From DATARH01 sp050246595 (GTDB taxonomy: Bacteria > Pseudomonadota > Alphaproteobacteria > ATCC43930 > CGMCC-115725): DNA of 64,000 nucleotides. The stretch covers positions 1 through 64,000 of the forward strand of contig JBFWVT010000002.1 in NCBI GenBank assembly GCA_050246595.1, written 5' to 3'. The stretch's first letter is position 1. Each line of letters opens with the position of its first letter. Positions 25,689-33,616 of the stretch are shown here, one piece after another. The notes beneath the pieces were generated by a model. That model was not told the origin of the DNA, ran no database searches, and worked only from the letters and a program-made list of their open reading frames with translations. A program made the position numbers and the translations under genes.

Positions 25689-25865
25689 CTATAAATCGAG
25701 CTTCAACTGCTTTTCGTCGTACCGTACCGGCTGCCCGGCAAGTTCAAGCATCCGCTCGGCTTGCTCCCGCGTCATGCCGGTGACGTGAGCTTCTTCGGTG
25801 CCATCGTTGTTGAACGCCCAGATGGAGTAACCGTTTTCGTCGGGGCGGATGAAGTAGTGACTCAC
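25689..25865 (-). CDS. Small hypothetical protein (58 aa)
   Basis: GTG 25865 to TAG 25689 encodes a balanced 58-residue protein (SHYFIRPDENGYSIWAFNND, EAHVTGMTREQAERMLELAG). Its GTG start overlaps the stop of the upstream Cys-rich gene by 4 bp (GTGA), so it is translationally coupled to it. Above the start lies a GAGGA stretch. No family recognised. It is the last gene of a minus-strand run beginning with the adenine methyltransferase and DUF932 genes. Confidence 0.55.
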   Translation of the reverse strand: MSHYFIRPDENGYSIWAFNNDGTEEAHVTGMTREQAERMLELAGQPVRYDEKQLKLDL

Positions 25866-25999
25866 TCCTCGATCTCCTCGTACTTATCCGGCTCAATTTC
25901 TTTGTTGCATTCCGGACAGCGATCGTTGCAGAGGCAGTCCCACTCATCCCACCACTCGGCTCCGCGAGGGCAGGTATGGTGTTTACGATACCAAGTCAT
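25862..25999 (-). CDS. Small Cys-rich protein (45 aa)
   Basis: ATG 25999 overlaps the end of the DUF932 gene (25996) as ATGA. The 45-residue product MTWYRKHHTCPRGAEWWDEW continues with CLCNDRCPECNKEIEPD. Its Cys pairs suggest a small zinc ribbon. It is coupled on both sides by 4-bp overlaps, which strongly supports translation. Probably a nucleic-acid or protein-binding accessory factor of the element. Confidence 0.6.
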   Translation of the reverse strand: MTWYRKHHTCPRGAEWWDEWDCLCNDRCPECNKEIEPDKYEEIEE

Positions 26000-26709
26000 A
26001 CTGCCTCGCACACCCCGTCTATCACCTGATGGAGCTTCCGCGTAATGCTTGGGTTCTCGGCAACACGGCCGGTGAGCACGAATGTGGCGGCATTGAAGAG
26101 CCGATTGGCGGTTTTGTCGCCCCAATCGAAACTCGGCTCCTCCCATTCATCAAGCACATTGCCAATCCGCTGCAGGTTGATGATGTCCGCGCGAAACATA
26201 TTCATAATTGCGTGGTCTGCCTGAATGGGCGTAAGCGGTGTCGCCTGATAGCGCTCGAAGACGAGGCGCTGTTCCTGCCGCCGCTCGGCCAGCGGTTCCA
26301 CGATGTTAGCAATCAGCCCTGGTAATTCGAATTTGAGCCTTTGGGTGTGTTTGCGCCGGATCGTGTGCTCGCCGATGAAGGCAAGGTTATCGCAGACGAA
26401 CGTGCGGGAGCCGAACGCGATGCCGACGGGAAACGACTTGTCGTTTGAGTTGCGCAAGCCGAGCGTGTCGGTGTAGTGGCCGTAGGGAGAACGAAGGGTA
26501 AGGAGGCCGAAAAAGCGCATGCCCTCCTCGGCGGTCGCATAGTGCTCCTCGATGATCTCGTGGCCATAGTAGGTCAATGAATGCTTGACCAAATCGACCA
26601 CACGCCAGTGCTCGATCGGCACGTGGGTGGCCGTAGGTTCCGGTGTCGGGAGTTCCCGAAGCGCGTGGTAGTCGAGTTCGACGCCGCCGCGGTGCAGAAC
26701 TAAGGTCAT
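25996..26709 (-). CDS. DUF932-family protein
   Basis: A 237-residue protein from ATG 26709 with GAGGAA 4-5 nt upstream. Family features are YGHEIIEEHYATAEEGMRFF, DTLGLRNSNDKSFPVGIAFG and TFVCDNLAFIGEHTIRRKHT, followed by a helical C-terminus. DUF932 proteins are common on plasmids and integrative elements and are of unknown biochemical role. The open frame continues upstream but crosses a terminator hairpin, so the downstream start is preferred. It heads a coupled run with two small genes (25999 and 25865). Confidence 0.75.
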   Translation of the reverse strand: MTLVLHRGGVELDYHALRELPTPEPTATHVPIEHWRVVDLVKHSLTYYGHEIIEEHYATAEEGMRFFGLLTLRSPYGHYTDTLGLRNSNDKSFPVGIAFGSRTFVCDNLAFIGEHTIRRKHTQRLKFELPGLIANIVEPLAERRQEQRLVFERYQATPLTPIQADHAIMNMFRADIINLQRIGNVLDEWEEPSFDWGDKTANRLFNAATFVLTGRVAENPSITRKLHQVIDGVCEAV

Positions 26710-26766
26710 TGCTTCCTCTGTAGTATTGAAAGAACAGATACAGAGGAAGTGTAGCACGCAATAAGA

Positions 26767-26789
26767 AACCCCCGCCGGAGCGGGGGCTA
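26767..26789 (-). terminator. Intrinsic terminator after the adenine methyltransferase gene
   Basis: On the minus strand GCCCCCGCTCCGGCGGGGG forms a strong stem-loop followed by TTTCTTAT. It lies between the methyltransferase gene and the DUF932 gene and should separate the two transcripts. Confidence 0.7.
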
Positions 26790-26927
26790 CTGAGGGTTTA
26801 CTTGCCTTTGTTCCATCGTTTTTCTGACACCGGAAGATCCTATCTTTGGTCTTCCGCGGCAGTTCCGCGCGGCCGATCGCGGCGGCGATGCGCAGGCGTT
26901 TCCGGTATGATGTCGGACTGCGGGTTT

Positions 26928-27536
26928 TCATTTCCCGCTCCTCAGCCGCTCGTGCGCCAACGCGATATAGTCGCGGTCGCGCTCGATGCCGATAAAGTTG
27001 CGCCTCAGCCGTTTGGCCGCGACGCCGGTGCTGCCGCTTCCAAGGAAGGGGTCGAGGATCGTGTGACCCTCGTGGCTGAACTCCTCGATGCACCATTCCA
27101 TGACCGCGAGCGCCTTCTGCGCCGGGTGGATTTTCTTCTCGCGGCTATCCTTGACGAAGCCGTACCAACGGCAGTTGAACACCATCGCCGTCCGGTCGAA
27201 GCTGGTCCACGCCAATTCGCAGTCGGCGAAGGACAGCACCGGCAGCCCGTCGCGCTTGTACCAGACCAGCCAGCAGCGGGACGGCGGCAGATAGTCCGCA
27301 AAATAGTTGCCGCCCCAGATGATCTGGTTGCGGCTGACGCGGAGCATTTCGAGAAAATACTCCTGCGTCGGCCGGTCAGCGTCCCACGCCTTCTTGGTAA
27401 AGAGCGTGCCCCTGCCGACGTGGCCGGTTTTGGCGATGCCGATGCCGTAGGGCGGATCGGTCAGCAGCAGATCGACGGAGTTGTCGGGCAGCGAGCGCAG
27501 ATAGTCGAGGCAGTCGCCCAGAATGATCGTACTCAT
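26928..27536 (-). CDS. Orphan site-specific DNA adenine methyltransferase (beta class)
   Basis: A 202-residue methyltransferase in which motif IV DPPYGIG (29-35) precedes motif I DPFLGSGSTGVAA (about 162-174), the order of the beta class (HinfI/CcrM-like). N-terminal TIILGDCLDYLRSLPDNSVD and C-terminal RNFIGIERDRDYIALA complete the SAM fold. Asp-Pro-Pro-Tyr implies N6-adenine or N4-cytosine methylation. It is short, and no restriction endonuclease lies beside it. Mobile elements often carry such orphans to protect their DNA or set regulation. Recognition sequence unknown. Confidence 0.85.
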   Translation of the reverse strand: MSTIILGDCLDYLRSLPDNSVDLLLTDPPYGIGIAKTGHVGRGTLFTKKAWDADRPTQEYFLEMLRVSRNQIIWGGNYFADYLPPSRCWLVWYKRDGLPVLSFADCELAWTSFDRTAMVFNCRWYGFVKDSREKKIHPAQKALAVMEWCIEEFSHEGHTILDPFLGSGSTGVAAKRLRRNFIGIERDRDYIALAHERLRSGK

Positions 27537-27716
27537 GTACGCGTCCTCTTGGTTAGAGAGAACGCCTAATAATCACGCAGAAAATCGGCCGTCTAAGTGC
27601 GCCATGTTCTACGGTGTGTACTTTCGGTCACTGGAATACTACGGGGAGATATTAAAAAATGCTCGGAGTACGCCGATTGTGGAGCTACTGTCGCCGCTCG
27701 ATCACAAGAGGGCGCT

Positions 27717-28184
27717 ATGGGCGATTGGAGCGCGTGGTTCCGGGTCGTCAAGGAGACGGGGCCGGGGCGCAAATACCTCTATCTGCAGCGCGTGCGGCGC
27801 GTGCCGGGGAGCAAGAACCCGGAGGCGCAGAGCCGCAGCCTCGGCCGGATCAATCCCAATCCGGTGCCGCGCCGACGCCGACCGTTCGTCGCCGCTGAAT
27901 ACGAGCAGAGCGCTGGCGGACTCGGGCTGCTGCTGTTCGGCTTCGAGGACGACTATGGCCGCCCGCGCGACAGCCTCTATAACCGGGTCTTTCACAAGGA
28001 TAGGCTTGAGGCACGCTGGGCTGAGGAAAACCCAAAGCCGCCGCCGGAGAAGACACCGAAATTCTACGATCGGCCGCCGGAGCCTAAAAACGAGGAGCCC
28101 GCCACTGAAGTGACGGGCACAAGTGAGGAGGTATTTTCTTCTTCTGGCGCTGGGAACGGTGAGGATAGCGATAGCTCAGAATAG
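27717..28184 (+). CDS. Hypothetical element protein (155 aa)
   Basis: ATG 27717 with AGAGGG just upstream encodes a 155-residue protein. The first half is globular and basic (WSAWFRVVKETGPGRKYLYL, SRSLGRINPNPVPRRRRPFV). The second half is Pro/Glu/Ser-rich and probably disordered. Its 3' end overlaps the converging CHC2 gene by 9 bp. No family recognised. It may belong to the DNA-processing genes of the element, since basic proteins of this size are frequent there. Confidence 0.5.
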   Translation: MGDWSAWFRVVKETGPGRKYLYLQRVRRVPGSKNPEAQSRSLGRINPNPVPRRRRPFVAAEYEQSAGGLGLLLFGFEDDYGRPRDSLYNRVFHKDRLEARWAEENPKPPPEKTPKFYDRPPEPKNEEPATEVTGTSEEVFSSSGAGNGEDSDSSE

Positions 28185-28922
28185 CTCGCATTCCTCGATC
28201 TTGTTGGCGGCCATGACCGCCGCAATCCGGCGCAGCGCATCGGGGGTGTAGGCGGTGAAGACGGCGATGACCTGGTTGTCGCCGTTTTCCGCTGCGCGCA
28301 GCACGGCGAGCGGGTCGCGCACCACGGTCAGCGGCTCCCCTGCCTCCAATCCCGATGCATTGAAGATAGCGTGTCGATCTTCGTCGCGGCCGAATTTGAT
28401 CTCGACGCCGTCCAGCGACACGCCGAAGAATGATGTAATCTGCGTGCCTTCATGGAGCGGCAGCGCAAGATAGCCGCCAAGCCGCCCTTTGGCGCAGTAC
28501 CCGCCGCCGAATTCCCGGATGATGCCGCTCGCGATCCCCAGAGAGGCGAGCTGCTCGGCGTCCGGGTCGAGCTTGGTCTGGTACGCCACGGGGTCGAACG
28601 GTGGCGCGGCCGTGCCGGTCTTGGCCGGCTTTGGGCTGGATTCGATGCCGAAATGCGCGGCAATTGCGTCGCCTGCGTCGCTGAACGACAGCTTGCGCGC
28701 GAGCGATACGACCTTCACGACACCGCCGCCCATCTTGCATGCCTTGTTGAAGCAATTGCCCATGCCGATTGCGGGGGTAATCTTGAGCGCCCGCGCACCG
28801 CACAAGGGGCAGGTGCCGATCATCTGACGCGGGCCGCACTTCTGAAAGTCAGTGACGCCGAGCATTTCAGTGAATACACGCTCAATAGGAACTTGCGCGC
28901 GAAGGTCGGCGAATTCAGCCAT
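28176..28922 (-). CDS. CHC2 zinc-finger, DnaG-primase-like protein
   Basis: A 248-residue protein. Residues about 10-85 form a primase-type CHC2 zinc finger: VPIERVFTEMLGVTDF, CGPRQMIGTCPLCGARALKI and MGNCFNKACKMGGGVVKVVS, then helix LARKLSFSDAGDAIAAHFG. The remaining part (YLALPLHEGTQITSFFGVSL) could be a degenerate catalytic core, but no Toprim DxD is evident. Such proteins occur in element replication modules, where the finger binds template DNA. Start ATG 28922 is preferred to 28937 by resemblance to family starts. Confidence 0.65.
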   Translation of the reverse strand: MAEFADLRAQVPIERVFTEMLGVTDFQKCGPRQMIGTCPLCGARALKITPAIGMGNCFNKACKMGGGVVKVVSLARKLSFSDAGDAIAAHFGIESSPKPAKTGTAAPPFDPVAYQTKLDPDAEQLASLGIASGIIREFGGGYCAKGRLGGYLALPLHEGTQITSFFGVSLDGVEIKFGRDEDRHAIFNASGLEAGEPLTVVRDPLAVLRAAENGDNQVIAVFTAYTPDALRRIAAVMAANKIEECELF

Positions 28923-29118
28923 TACGATCTCCTGCAAAGAGCTGTGCTGGTATGAGTATACCGTAACGTCATTCTTTGAAGGTCGCAGGCAGCCGATCCG
29001 GTGGATATCGCGCTCGCGCGAGAGCGTTCTGCCCGGCCGCTTCAGTGAGGGATTTTCGCTCCAGCGCTTACAGCGATCCCCCTCGATATTGCTACCTATT
29101 GTACTATTAGCCGGAGTT

Positions 29119-29147
29119 CAGTGGCAGCAGGTTGCCTGGCGTATAAT
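29119..29147 (+). promoter_or_regulatory. Probable promoter of the DUF3768 operon
   Basis: A perfect -10 hexamer TATAAT at 29142-29147 lies about 70 bp before ATG 29217. The -35 at 17-nt spacing is poor (CAGTGG), so activation or a weak promoter is likely. The transcript leader matches the one upstream of 25066. Confidence 0.5.
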
Positions 29148-29216
29148 TGATTGAGACCTCTGCCCTGCCCTCCGGCGCCGGAATGGTTCGGGCGCCGGTA
29201 GCGGGACGGAGGAGAA

Positions 29217-29390
29217 ATGGAACAGGCCTTCCCTGCCCGGCAGCTTGCGCCGGCATATGCCGATCAGATCTTTGACGATATAGGACGCGATGCGCGCGCC
29301 GCGCGGGATATCGCCGCTGGCAAGTCGCTGTGGGTGTTCTTCGAGCACCGGACGCTCGCCGAAATCGTCGCCGCGGAGCGGCGGCCATGA
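29217..29390 (+). CDS. Small protein (57 aa) opening the DUF3768 operon
   Basis: ATG 29217 follows GGACGGAGGAGAA and the 57-residue product reads EQAFPARQLAPAYADQIFDD, AARDIAAGKSLWVFFEHRTL, ending ERRP. Its TGA overlaps the next ATG (ATGA at 29387-29390). It has balanced, helical composition with no known family. Tight coupling and a shared leader support it as a real gene. Confidence 0.6.
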   Translation: MEQAFPARQLAPAYADQIFDDIGRDARAARDIAAGKSLWVFFEHRTLAEIVAAERRP

Positions 29391-29629
29391 CGCCCGACAT
29401 GCGAAAGGCGAAGCTCGCCAAGCTCGTCGAAATCGAGGGCTTCGATGACGAGACCGCGTTGTTCGCCTCGGCGATCAGCGACAGCATGTGCCCGGCGATC
29501 TGCTGCAATCCGGACAATCCCGATTGCGATTACACTGCCGAGATGGGGCCGGACCAGGATAGCGGCTGGTGCGAGATGTGCGAGCGCGGCACGCTGGTGT
29601 CCGCTCTCGTGCTCGGAAGGCTGATCTGA
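29387..29629 (+). CDS. Small zinc-ribbon-like protein, paralogue of 25066-25317
   Basis: An 80-residue protein: MRKAKLAKLVEIEGFDDETA, then Cys-rich CPAICCNPDNPDCDYTAEM and GWCEMCERGTLVSALVL. The CDYTAEMxPDQDxGWCExC core is shared with 25066-25317. The Cys set suggests zinc binding. It overlaps both neighbours (ATGA upstream, TGATG downstream), so the four genes 29217-30164 are one translationally coupled operon. Role unknown; such small proteins are frequent on alphaproteobacterial elements. Confidence 0.65.
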   Translation: MTPDMRKAKLAKLVEIEGFDDETALFASAISDSMCPAICCNPDNPDCDYTAEMGPDQDSGWCEMCERGTLVSALVLGRLI

Positions 29630-29844
29630 TGTCTCGCGAGCGCTATGTCTACGCGCTCTCCGACTGGACGGTCGAGAAGCGCGAGCGAGGCTGGTATTTC
29701 ACCCGCTCCGCCAACCGCCACAGCAGCGCCGACTGGCGCGGGCCCTACCGCTCCGAAGCCAGCGTCGCGATGATGATTGCCCGGCACCTGCGCCGCGAGA
29801 TCGTCGAGCGCTACCGTCGTCAGCTGAACGGAGGCGCGTCATGA
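29629..29844 (+). CDS. Small basic hypothetical protein (71 aa)
   Basis: ATG 29629 overlaps the preceding stop as TGATG and its own TGA overlaps the DUF3768 start as ATGA. The 71-residue product is basic (RERYVYALSDWTVEKRERGW, RHLRREIVERYRRQLNGG) and may bind nucleic acid. No family is recognised. The double overlap strongly supports expression. The truncated copy near 25314 starts similarly (ATG after the paralogous gene) but is cut off by recombinase sequence. Confidence 0.6.
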   Translation: MSRERYVYALSDWTVEKRERGWYFTRSANRHSSADWRGPYRSEASVAMMIARHLRREIVERYRRQLNGGAS

Positions 29845-30164
29845 GCACCGACCGTATTCGGGAGCTGAACGACGCGTTCCGCACCACGATGACCGGCGGC
29901 AAGGTCCTCCTCACCGCCGGCGTCAATGCGCTCCCCTCGAACGTGAAAGCAATGGTGATCCAGCACGTGGCTACGTTCTCCGATTTCAATGAGGACAATG
30001 ACCCGCACGGCGAACATGACTTCGGCAACTTCACGCTCGCAGGTCGAAAGTTCTATTTCAAAGTGGATTATTTCGACTCGAACATGGAGTTCGGATCGGA
30101 AGACCCGGCCGATCCGTCGCAAACGACTCGCGTCCTAACAATAATGTTCGCGGAGGAATATTGA
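29841..30164 (+). CDS. DUF3768-family protein
   Basis: A 107-residue protein matching DUF3768 throughout: RIRELNDAFRTTMTGGKVLL, FSDFNEDNDPHGEHDFGNF, FYFKVDYFDSNMEFGSEDPA and TRVLTIMFAEEY at the end. The conserved acidic DPHGEHDFG is characteristic. The family is abundant on alphaproteobacterial plasmids and integrative elements, with unknown biochemistry. It is the last gene of the coupled operon starting at 29217. The sequence after its stop contains a GC-rich inverted repeat (GCCGCCGCACG/CGTGCGGCGG type, near 30171-30193), a likely terminator. Confidence 0.8.
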   Translation: MSTDRIRELNDAFRTTMTGGKVLLTAGVNALPSNVKAMVIQHVATFSDFNEDNDPHGEHDFGNFTLAGRKFYFKVDYFDSNMEFGSEDPADPSQTTRVLTIMFAEEY

Positions 30165-30275
30165 GCTTGGCCGCCGCACGACTGTGCGGCGGATTTTACT
30201 TTCAAAGATCCTCAAACTGCAAATGGTAAATTTATAACGTGGTAATCAGTCACGGTATTATTTCATCTTCCGAAA

Positions 30276-30842
30276 TTACATATCTAAATCTTTGATAATC
30301 TGATTGTTAGTCCGAAAGATCAGACCGTGCATCCCAACCGCACAGGCGCCAGCAATATTTTCTGGGTTGTCATCGATCATGACCGCGTCCCTCGCACCAA
30401 TATCTAAATCCATAAGCATCATCTGAAAAATCCTCGGGTCTGGCTTGGCAATACCAACTTCACTTGAAACGAGTATCTTATCGAACAAGCCTTCGAGTTG
30501 GTGATTCTCTATTATGTTACGAAAGAAAGGAGACGGAGAATTAGTAAGAAGCCCTAGCCGGCTAGTTTGATTCCGTAATTCGCGCAACGCCGATAATAAC
30601 GGCACATTCATTTCAACAAGACTTCGCCATTCTCTATCCACCTGTAGCGAAGAAATCCCTGCCATTTCTCCTAGTTTCTGGAATAGCATCTCTTGGGATA
30701 TTCTTCCCAGATCAGCTTCGTGAATTAACCCTTGCTTTAAGGCCGCAGCTTCTACATCCGAGAAGTAGCGCAACAACCAAAATGGCGCTACTTCGGAGCA
30801 AATTACACCAAAAAAATCAAATATAATCGCTCGACGCATCAT
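30276..30842 (-). CDS. HAD-superfamily hydrolase
   Basis: A 188-residue HAD phosphatase-like protein. Motif I is AIIFDFFGVICS, where the nucleophile Asp is followed by a second position that is Phe rather than the usual Asp/Gly (as in epoxide-hydrolase-type HADs). Motif II is LLTNSPSPFF, the Lys is in VGIAKPDPRIF and the acidic motif is VMIDDNPENI. The small helical cap lies after motif I. It is AT-rich and starts 17 bp after the end of the HEPN-DeoRC gene in the same direction, so the two probably form an operon. It may dephosphorylate the sugar phosphate sensed by its partner (inference). Confidence 0.8.
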   Translation of the reverse strand: MMRRAIIFDFFGVICSEVAPFWLLRYFSDVEAAALKQGLIHEADLGRISQEMLFQKLGEMAGISSLQVDREWRSLVEMNVPLLSALRELRNQTSRLGLLTNSPSPFFRNIIENHQLEGLFDKILVSSEVGIAKPDPRIFQMMLMDLDIGARDAVMIDDNPENIAGACAVGMHGLIFRTNNQIIKDLDM

Positions 30843-30858
30843 CTATTGCATCCTAAAT

Positions 30859-32316
30859 TTACGCCAAAACCACTTTCTTTGGGTGCGCATGAAGTATATC
30901 TCGAAGATCAAAATTGTCTGGATCACTATCTACAACCAACATAATTTGATCCTCAAAACCAGCAAATCGCTGCTCCAGGACAATACCAATTTTTGAGCTA
31001 TCTCCTACGATTATATTGCGGCGGCAGATATTGATTATATCAGTCTTATTTTGCAACTCAGCATTGGTATGAGTAGTAAATCCTTGATTGATATCGATTC
31101 CATTGACTCCAACGAACCCGATATCGAAGCCCTTCAACGTCCGACCTAGATTTACAATTTCGTCAGACTCTGCCTCAGACGCAGCGACGATCGCTTGAGT
31201 ACCAGGGCGTACTTGGCCACCGGGTATAAGCAACCGGACTGCCGAAAAATCGTCATCAAAGCCCATTCGCACACAGCAATCCGAAATCACCGCTGCTATG
31301 TTAACAGAGGTCGTTGCGATCGTCACTCTTGTAAGTGCCCTGTTCTCAATGCGGCGAACAAGAACTTTTACCAATTCTTCGGTCGTTGACCCCGCGTCAA
31401 GAAAGACCTTCATTCCGTTTTGAACGAAACCAGCCGCCTTCCGCCCAATTTGCATTTTCTTCTCGTGCTCTACCTCTCGTTTCCACTTGGAATGCTCTTC
31501 AAACAAGTAAGCTTCAAATCCGTCGAAGATTAGACCAGGAATGAGGTTTCGTTCAATGATATGCGATAGTATCTGCCCGAATTCATCCTCTGTGGTCATC
31601 ATACCAGTATGTTCACGAGCAATTAGAGACAACTGCTCTCTGGCAATCGGATTCGATTTCCGGTGAGGGAAAACAATCTTCTTTATAGTGTCAGCGTGAG
31701 CGCGTACGAATCTATCTGCATCAGCGATTGTCCCTGAAGCTGCTTTGAGTTCTGGGACAACGAGACTTGCAGTGCCACTGCGCGTCGTCACTAATTGGGG
31801 TTTTGGCGGCAGTTGTTCGTCATTTATTTGAAGCAGACGAATAATTGCTTTTCCAATGTCATGTATGGCTTGATCAACTGCAGGAATTGAAGGAATCACA
31901 CCTCCATGTTCTACCTCATTGCGCATCTCCCTGTAGCTGAAAAATATCTCTGCTGTATCGTCGTCTAAGGGAGGCTCGCCATAAGCTTTTAGTAATGTGA
32001 TGAGATCGTCAAAATTTGGATTCCGGAGTCGAAGGTAATCTGTACGATTGACGCGAATGCGCTCCTGCCGCTTGTGATAGCGCAAATGCACTTTCATTGC
32101 AAGTTCAAGAGAGTTCACCGTTTCCTTTGCCGCAAGGCGAAGAGAGGGCTCAAAGATATCCCACTGCTCGCGCAAAAGCTGTTCACGAGCTCGTTTATAT
32201 GCGTTCAATCCATCCCTGAAGGCTTGGAGCACACGGTTATGGTCGCTTCTCAATGGCTGTTCACCCTCCCCTCGCTCCTCAGGCTTCGGGAGCGTGTTTT
32301 CTTGATTTTCGTTCAT
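30859..32316 (-). CDS. HEPN-like domain fused to a DeoR-type sugar-phosphate sensor domain
   Basis: A 485-residue protein. The N-terminal ~165 residues are helical and contain RNEVEH (132-137), matching the Rx4-6H signature of HEPN RNases. A middle helical region follows. Residues about 285-485 match the ligand-binding domain of DeoR-family regulators (KMQIGRKAAGFVQNGMKVFL, DAGSTTEELVKVLV, VTIATTSVNIAAVIS, VGVNGIDINQGFTT). The DeoR winged-helix DNA-binding domain is absent; HEPN stands in its place. It is AT-rich and followed by a HAD phosphatase. I infer a metabolite-controlled RNase or toxin; no described system is known to me. Confidence 0.65.
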   Translation of the reverse strand: MNENQENTLPKPEERGEGEQPLRSDHNRVLQAFRDGLNAYKRAREQLLREQWDIFEPSLRLAAKETVNSLELAMKVHLRYHKRQERIRVNRTDYLRLRNPNFDDLITLLKAYGEPPLDDDTAEIFFSYREMRNEVEHGGVIPSIPAVDQAIHDIGKAIIRLLQINDEQLPPKPQLVTTRSGTASLVVPELKAASGTIADADRFVRAHADTIKKIVFPHRKSNPIAREQLSLIAREHTGMMTTEDEFGQILSHIIERNLIPGLIFDGFEAYLFEEHSKWKREVEHEKKMQIGRKAAGFVQNGMKVFLDAGSTTEELVKVLVRRIENRALTRVTIATTSVNIAAVISDCCVRMGFDDDFSAVRLLIPGGQVRPGTQAIVAASEAESDEIVNLGRTLKGFDIGFVGVNGIDINQGFTTHTNAELQNKTDIINICRRNIIVGDSSKIGIVLEQRFAGFEDQIMLVVDSDPDNFDLRDILHAHPKKVVLA

Positions 32317-32493
32317 CCCGCTCTATCGATCAAGCGGTTTATTTGGTCCTGCAGTTAGCCCGCTCTGTCAAAGAGTTAGCTGAATCTGGCTATCCGGTCG
32401 AGCATGTCGCGTGCGACGCTGTCACTCAAGAAATCGATGCTGCTCCCCTGCCGTATCCTGCCATGGGTAGTCTAGGAAATCTGTGCGGCGGAT

Positions 32494-33513
32494 TTATAGC
32501 TGATCCATCCTATACTCGCCGCTCCACGTCGCTCCATTCCCTGCTACCCGCTTCCACAGGCGTTTGAACCATTCGCCGTTCGGCTCTGGGGGTTTGCGGT
32601 ATGAGTTATAAACCGGAAAGTCCTTGACGATGATCCGGGGATTGCCGAGACCGTCCGTCTCTTGGCCGATGATTTCGAGGATCGTCGCCATGCGCTGCGG
32701 CGTATTGCAGACGATCGGGAAATATAAGGCAGGGAGGCCAAAGAGCGTTTTGGCGAGCCCCAGCCGGTCGATTTCCAGCATGCGTTTGACCATGCTCTGG
32801 AGCGATTTGCGCGGGTTGCTATTGCGGCGCGACGGCTCGGTACCGCGGTCGGCTTCGATACCGCAGTACCAGCGCACTCTGCTTCCGTCCTCGGTTGCGA
32901 TCCCGAACAACTGCCAATCGGGCGTGACCCTCCAGGGTGTCAGCTTCAGCGTCTTGCCGTACCGCACGATGTCGGGGCGCGGTATTTCGATGGTCCAGGT
33001 GCGCGGACCGTCTTTGGGCATCGAGCGCATGTTGATGATGCGCTCGAAGTTGACGAGCTGCAGGCCGGGAGTTTCCCGCACGCCGATTTCAATCTGGCAG
33101 GCGATCATGGCCGCCATGAGGTCGTGCCAGAAATTGTCCTCGTTCAGCGCGGTATCCGCATGCGCGTAGACGAAGGTGCGCGCGCCGAAAAATCCGTTGT
33201 CGGTCTGCCGCTGCGGCAGCCGCAGGTAGTTGTTCGGCTCGTGGGAGAGCTTCGGCAGGCGCTTGCGCAGATATTCCGCGCCGTCCTTTGCCTTCTTGTT
33301 TCTCCCCCGTTCCGGTAGCAGCGCATGGATATACGAGCGCGGGAGCATCTGGTAGGCCCACGGATAGCGGCCTAGGCGCTCGTCAAGAATGGGAAAGAGA
33401 TGCTGCTCTTCCCACTCGGTCGGGGTTACTTCGACGATTTTGCCGTTGCGAACGATGGGCCGGCTGGTGTCCATCTTCGAAAGGCGGTGTTTCGGCTTTT
33501 GCTCCTGCTCCAT
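32494..33513 (-). CDS. Replication-relaxation family protein
   Basis: A 339-residue protein if started at MEQEQKPKHRL (33513); the frame opens at 33531. Its N-terminal region (PRSYIHALLPERGRNKKAKD, GAEYLRKRLPKL) resembles the winged helix of Replic_Relax proteins. The following NGFFGARTFVYAHADTALN and FWHDLMAAMIACQIEIGVRE match the nuclease-like part where such proteins carry HxLxxN/D residues. It precedes no classical relaxase and lies next to the coupling ATPase, the usual location of this family on integrative elements. It may act in oriT processing or replication. Confidence 0.6.
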   Translation of the reverse strand: MEQEQKPKHRLSKMDTSRPIVRNGKIVEVTPTEWEEQHLFPILDERLGRYPWAYQMLPRSYIHALLPERGRNKKAKDGAEYLRKRLPKLSHEPNNYLRLPQRQTDNGFFGARTFVYAHADTALNEDNFWHDLMAAMIACQIEIGVRETPGLQLVNFERIINMRSMPKDGPRTWTIEIPRPDIVRYGKTLKLTPWRVTPDWQLFGIATEDGSRVRWYCGIEADRGTEPSRRNSNPRKSLQSMVKRMLEIDRLGLAKTLFGLPALYFPIVCNTPQRMATILEIIGQETDGLGNPRIIVKDFPVYNSYRKPPEPNGEWFKRLWKRVAGNGATWSGEYRMDQL

Positions 33514-33616
33514 ACAGAGGGTAATAGGCACTCCCGCGTGTTTTTACAAAGTGCGGCATATGCACTGGCGTGCTATGGCGGGATACCGCGCTGGGATATG
33601 CGGTATCGAAAGTTTA

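Noticed and set aside
26710..27096. N-terminal extension of the DUF932 frame
   Set aside because: The extension crosses an intrinsic terminator hairpin and overlaps the methyltransferase gene, while ATG 26709 has a good ribosome site.
32253..32567. 104-codon plus-strand frame between the HEPN-DeoRC and replication-relaxation genes
   Set aside because: Overlaps both minus-strand genes at its ends and lacks a ribosome site.
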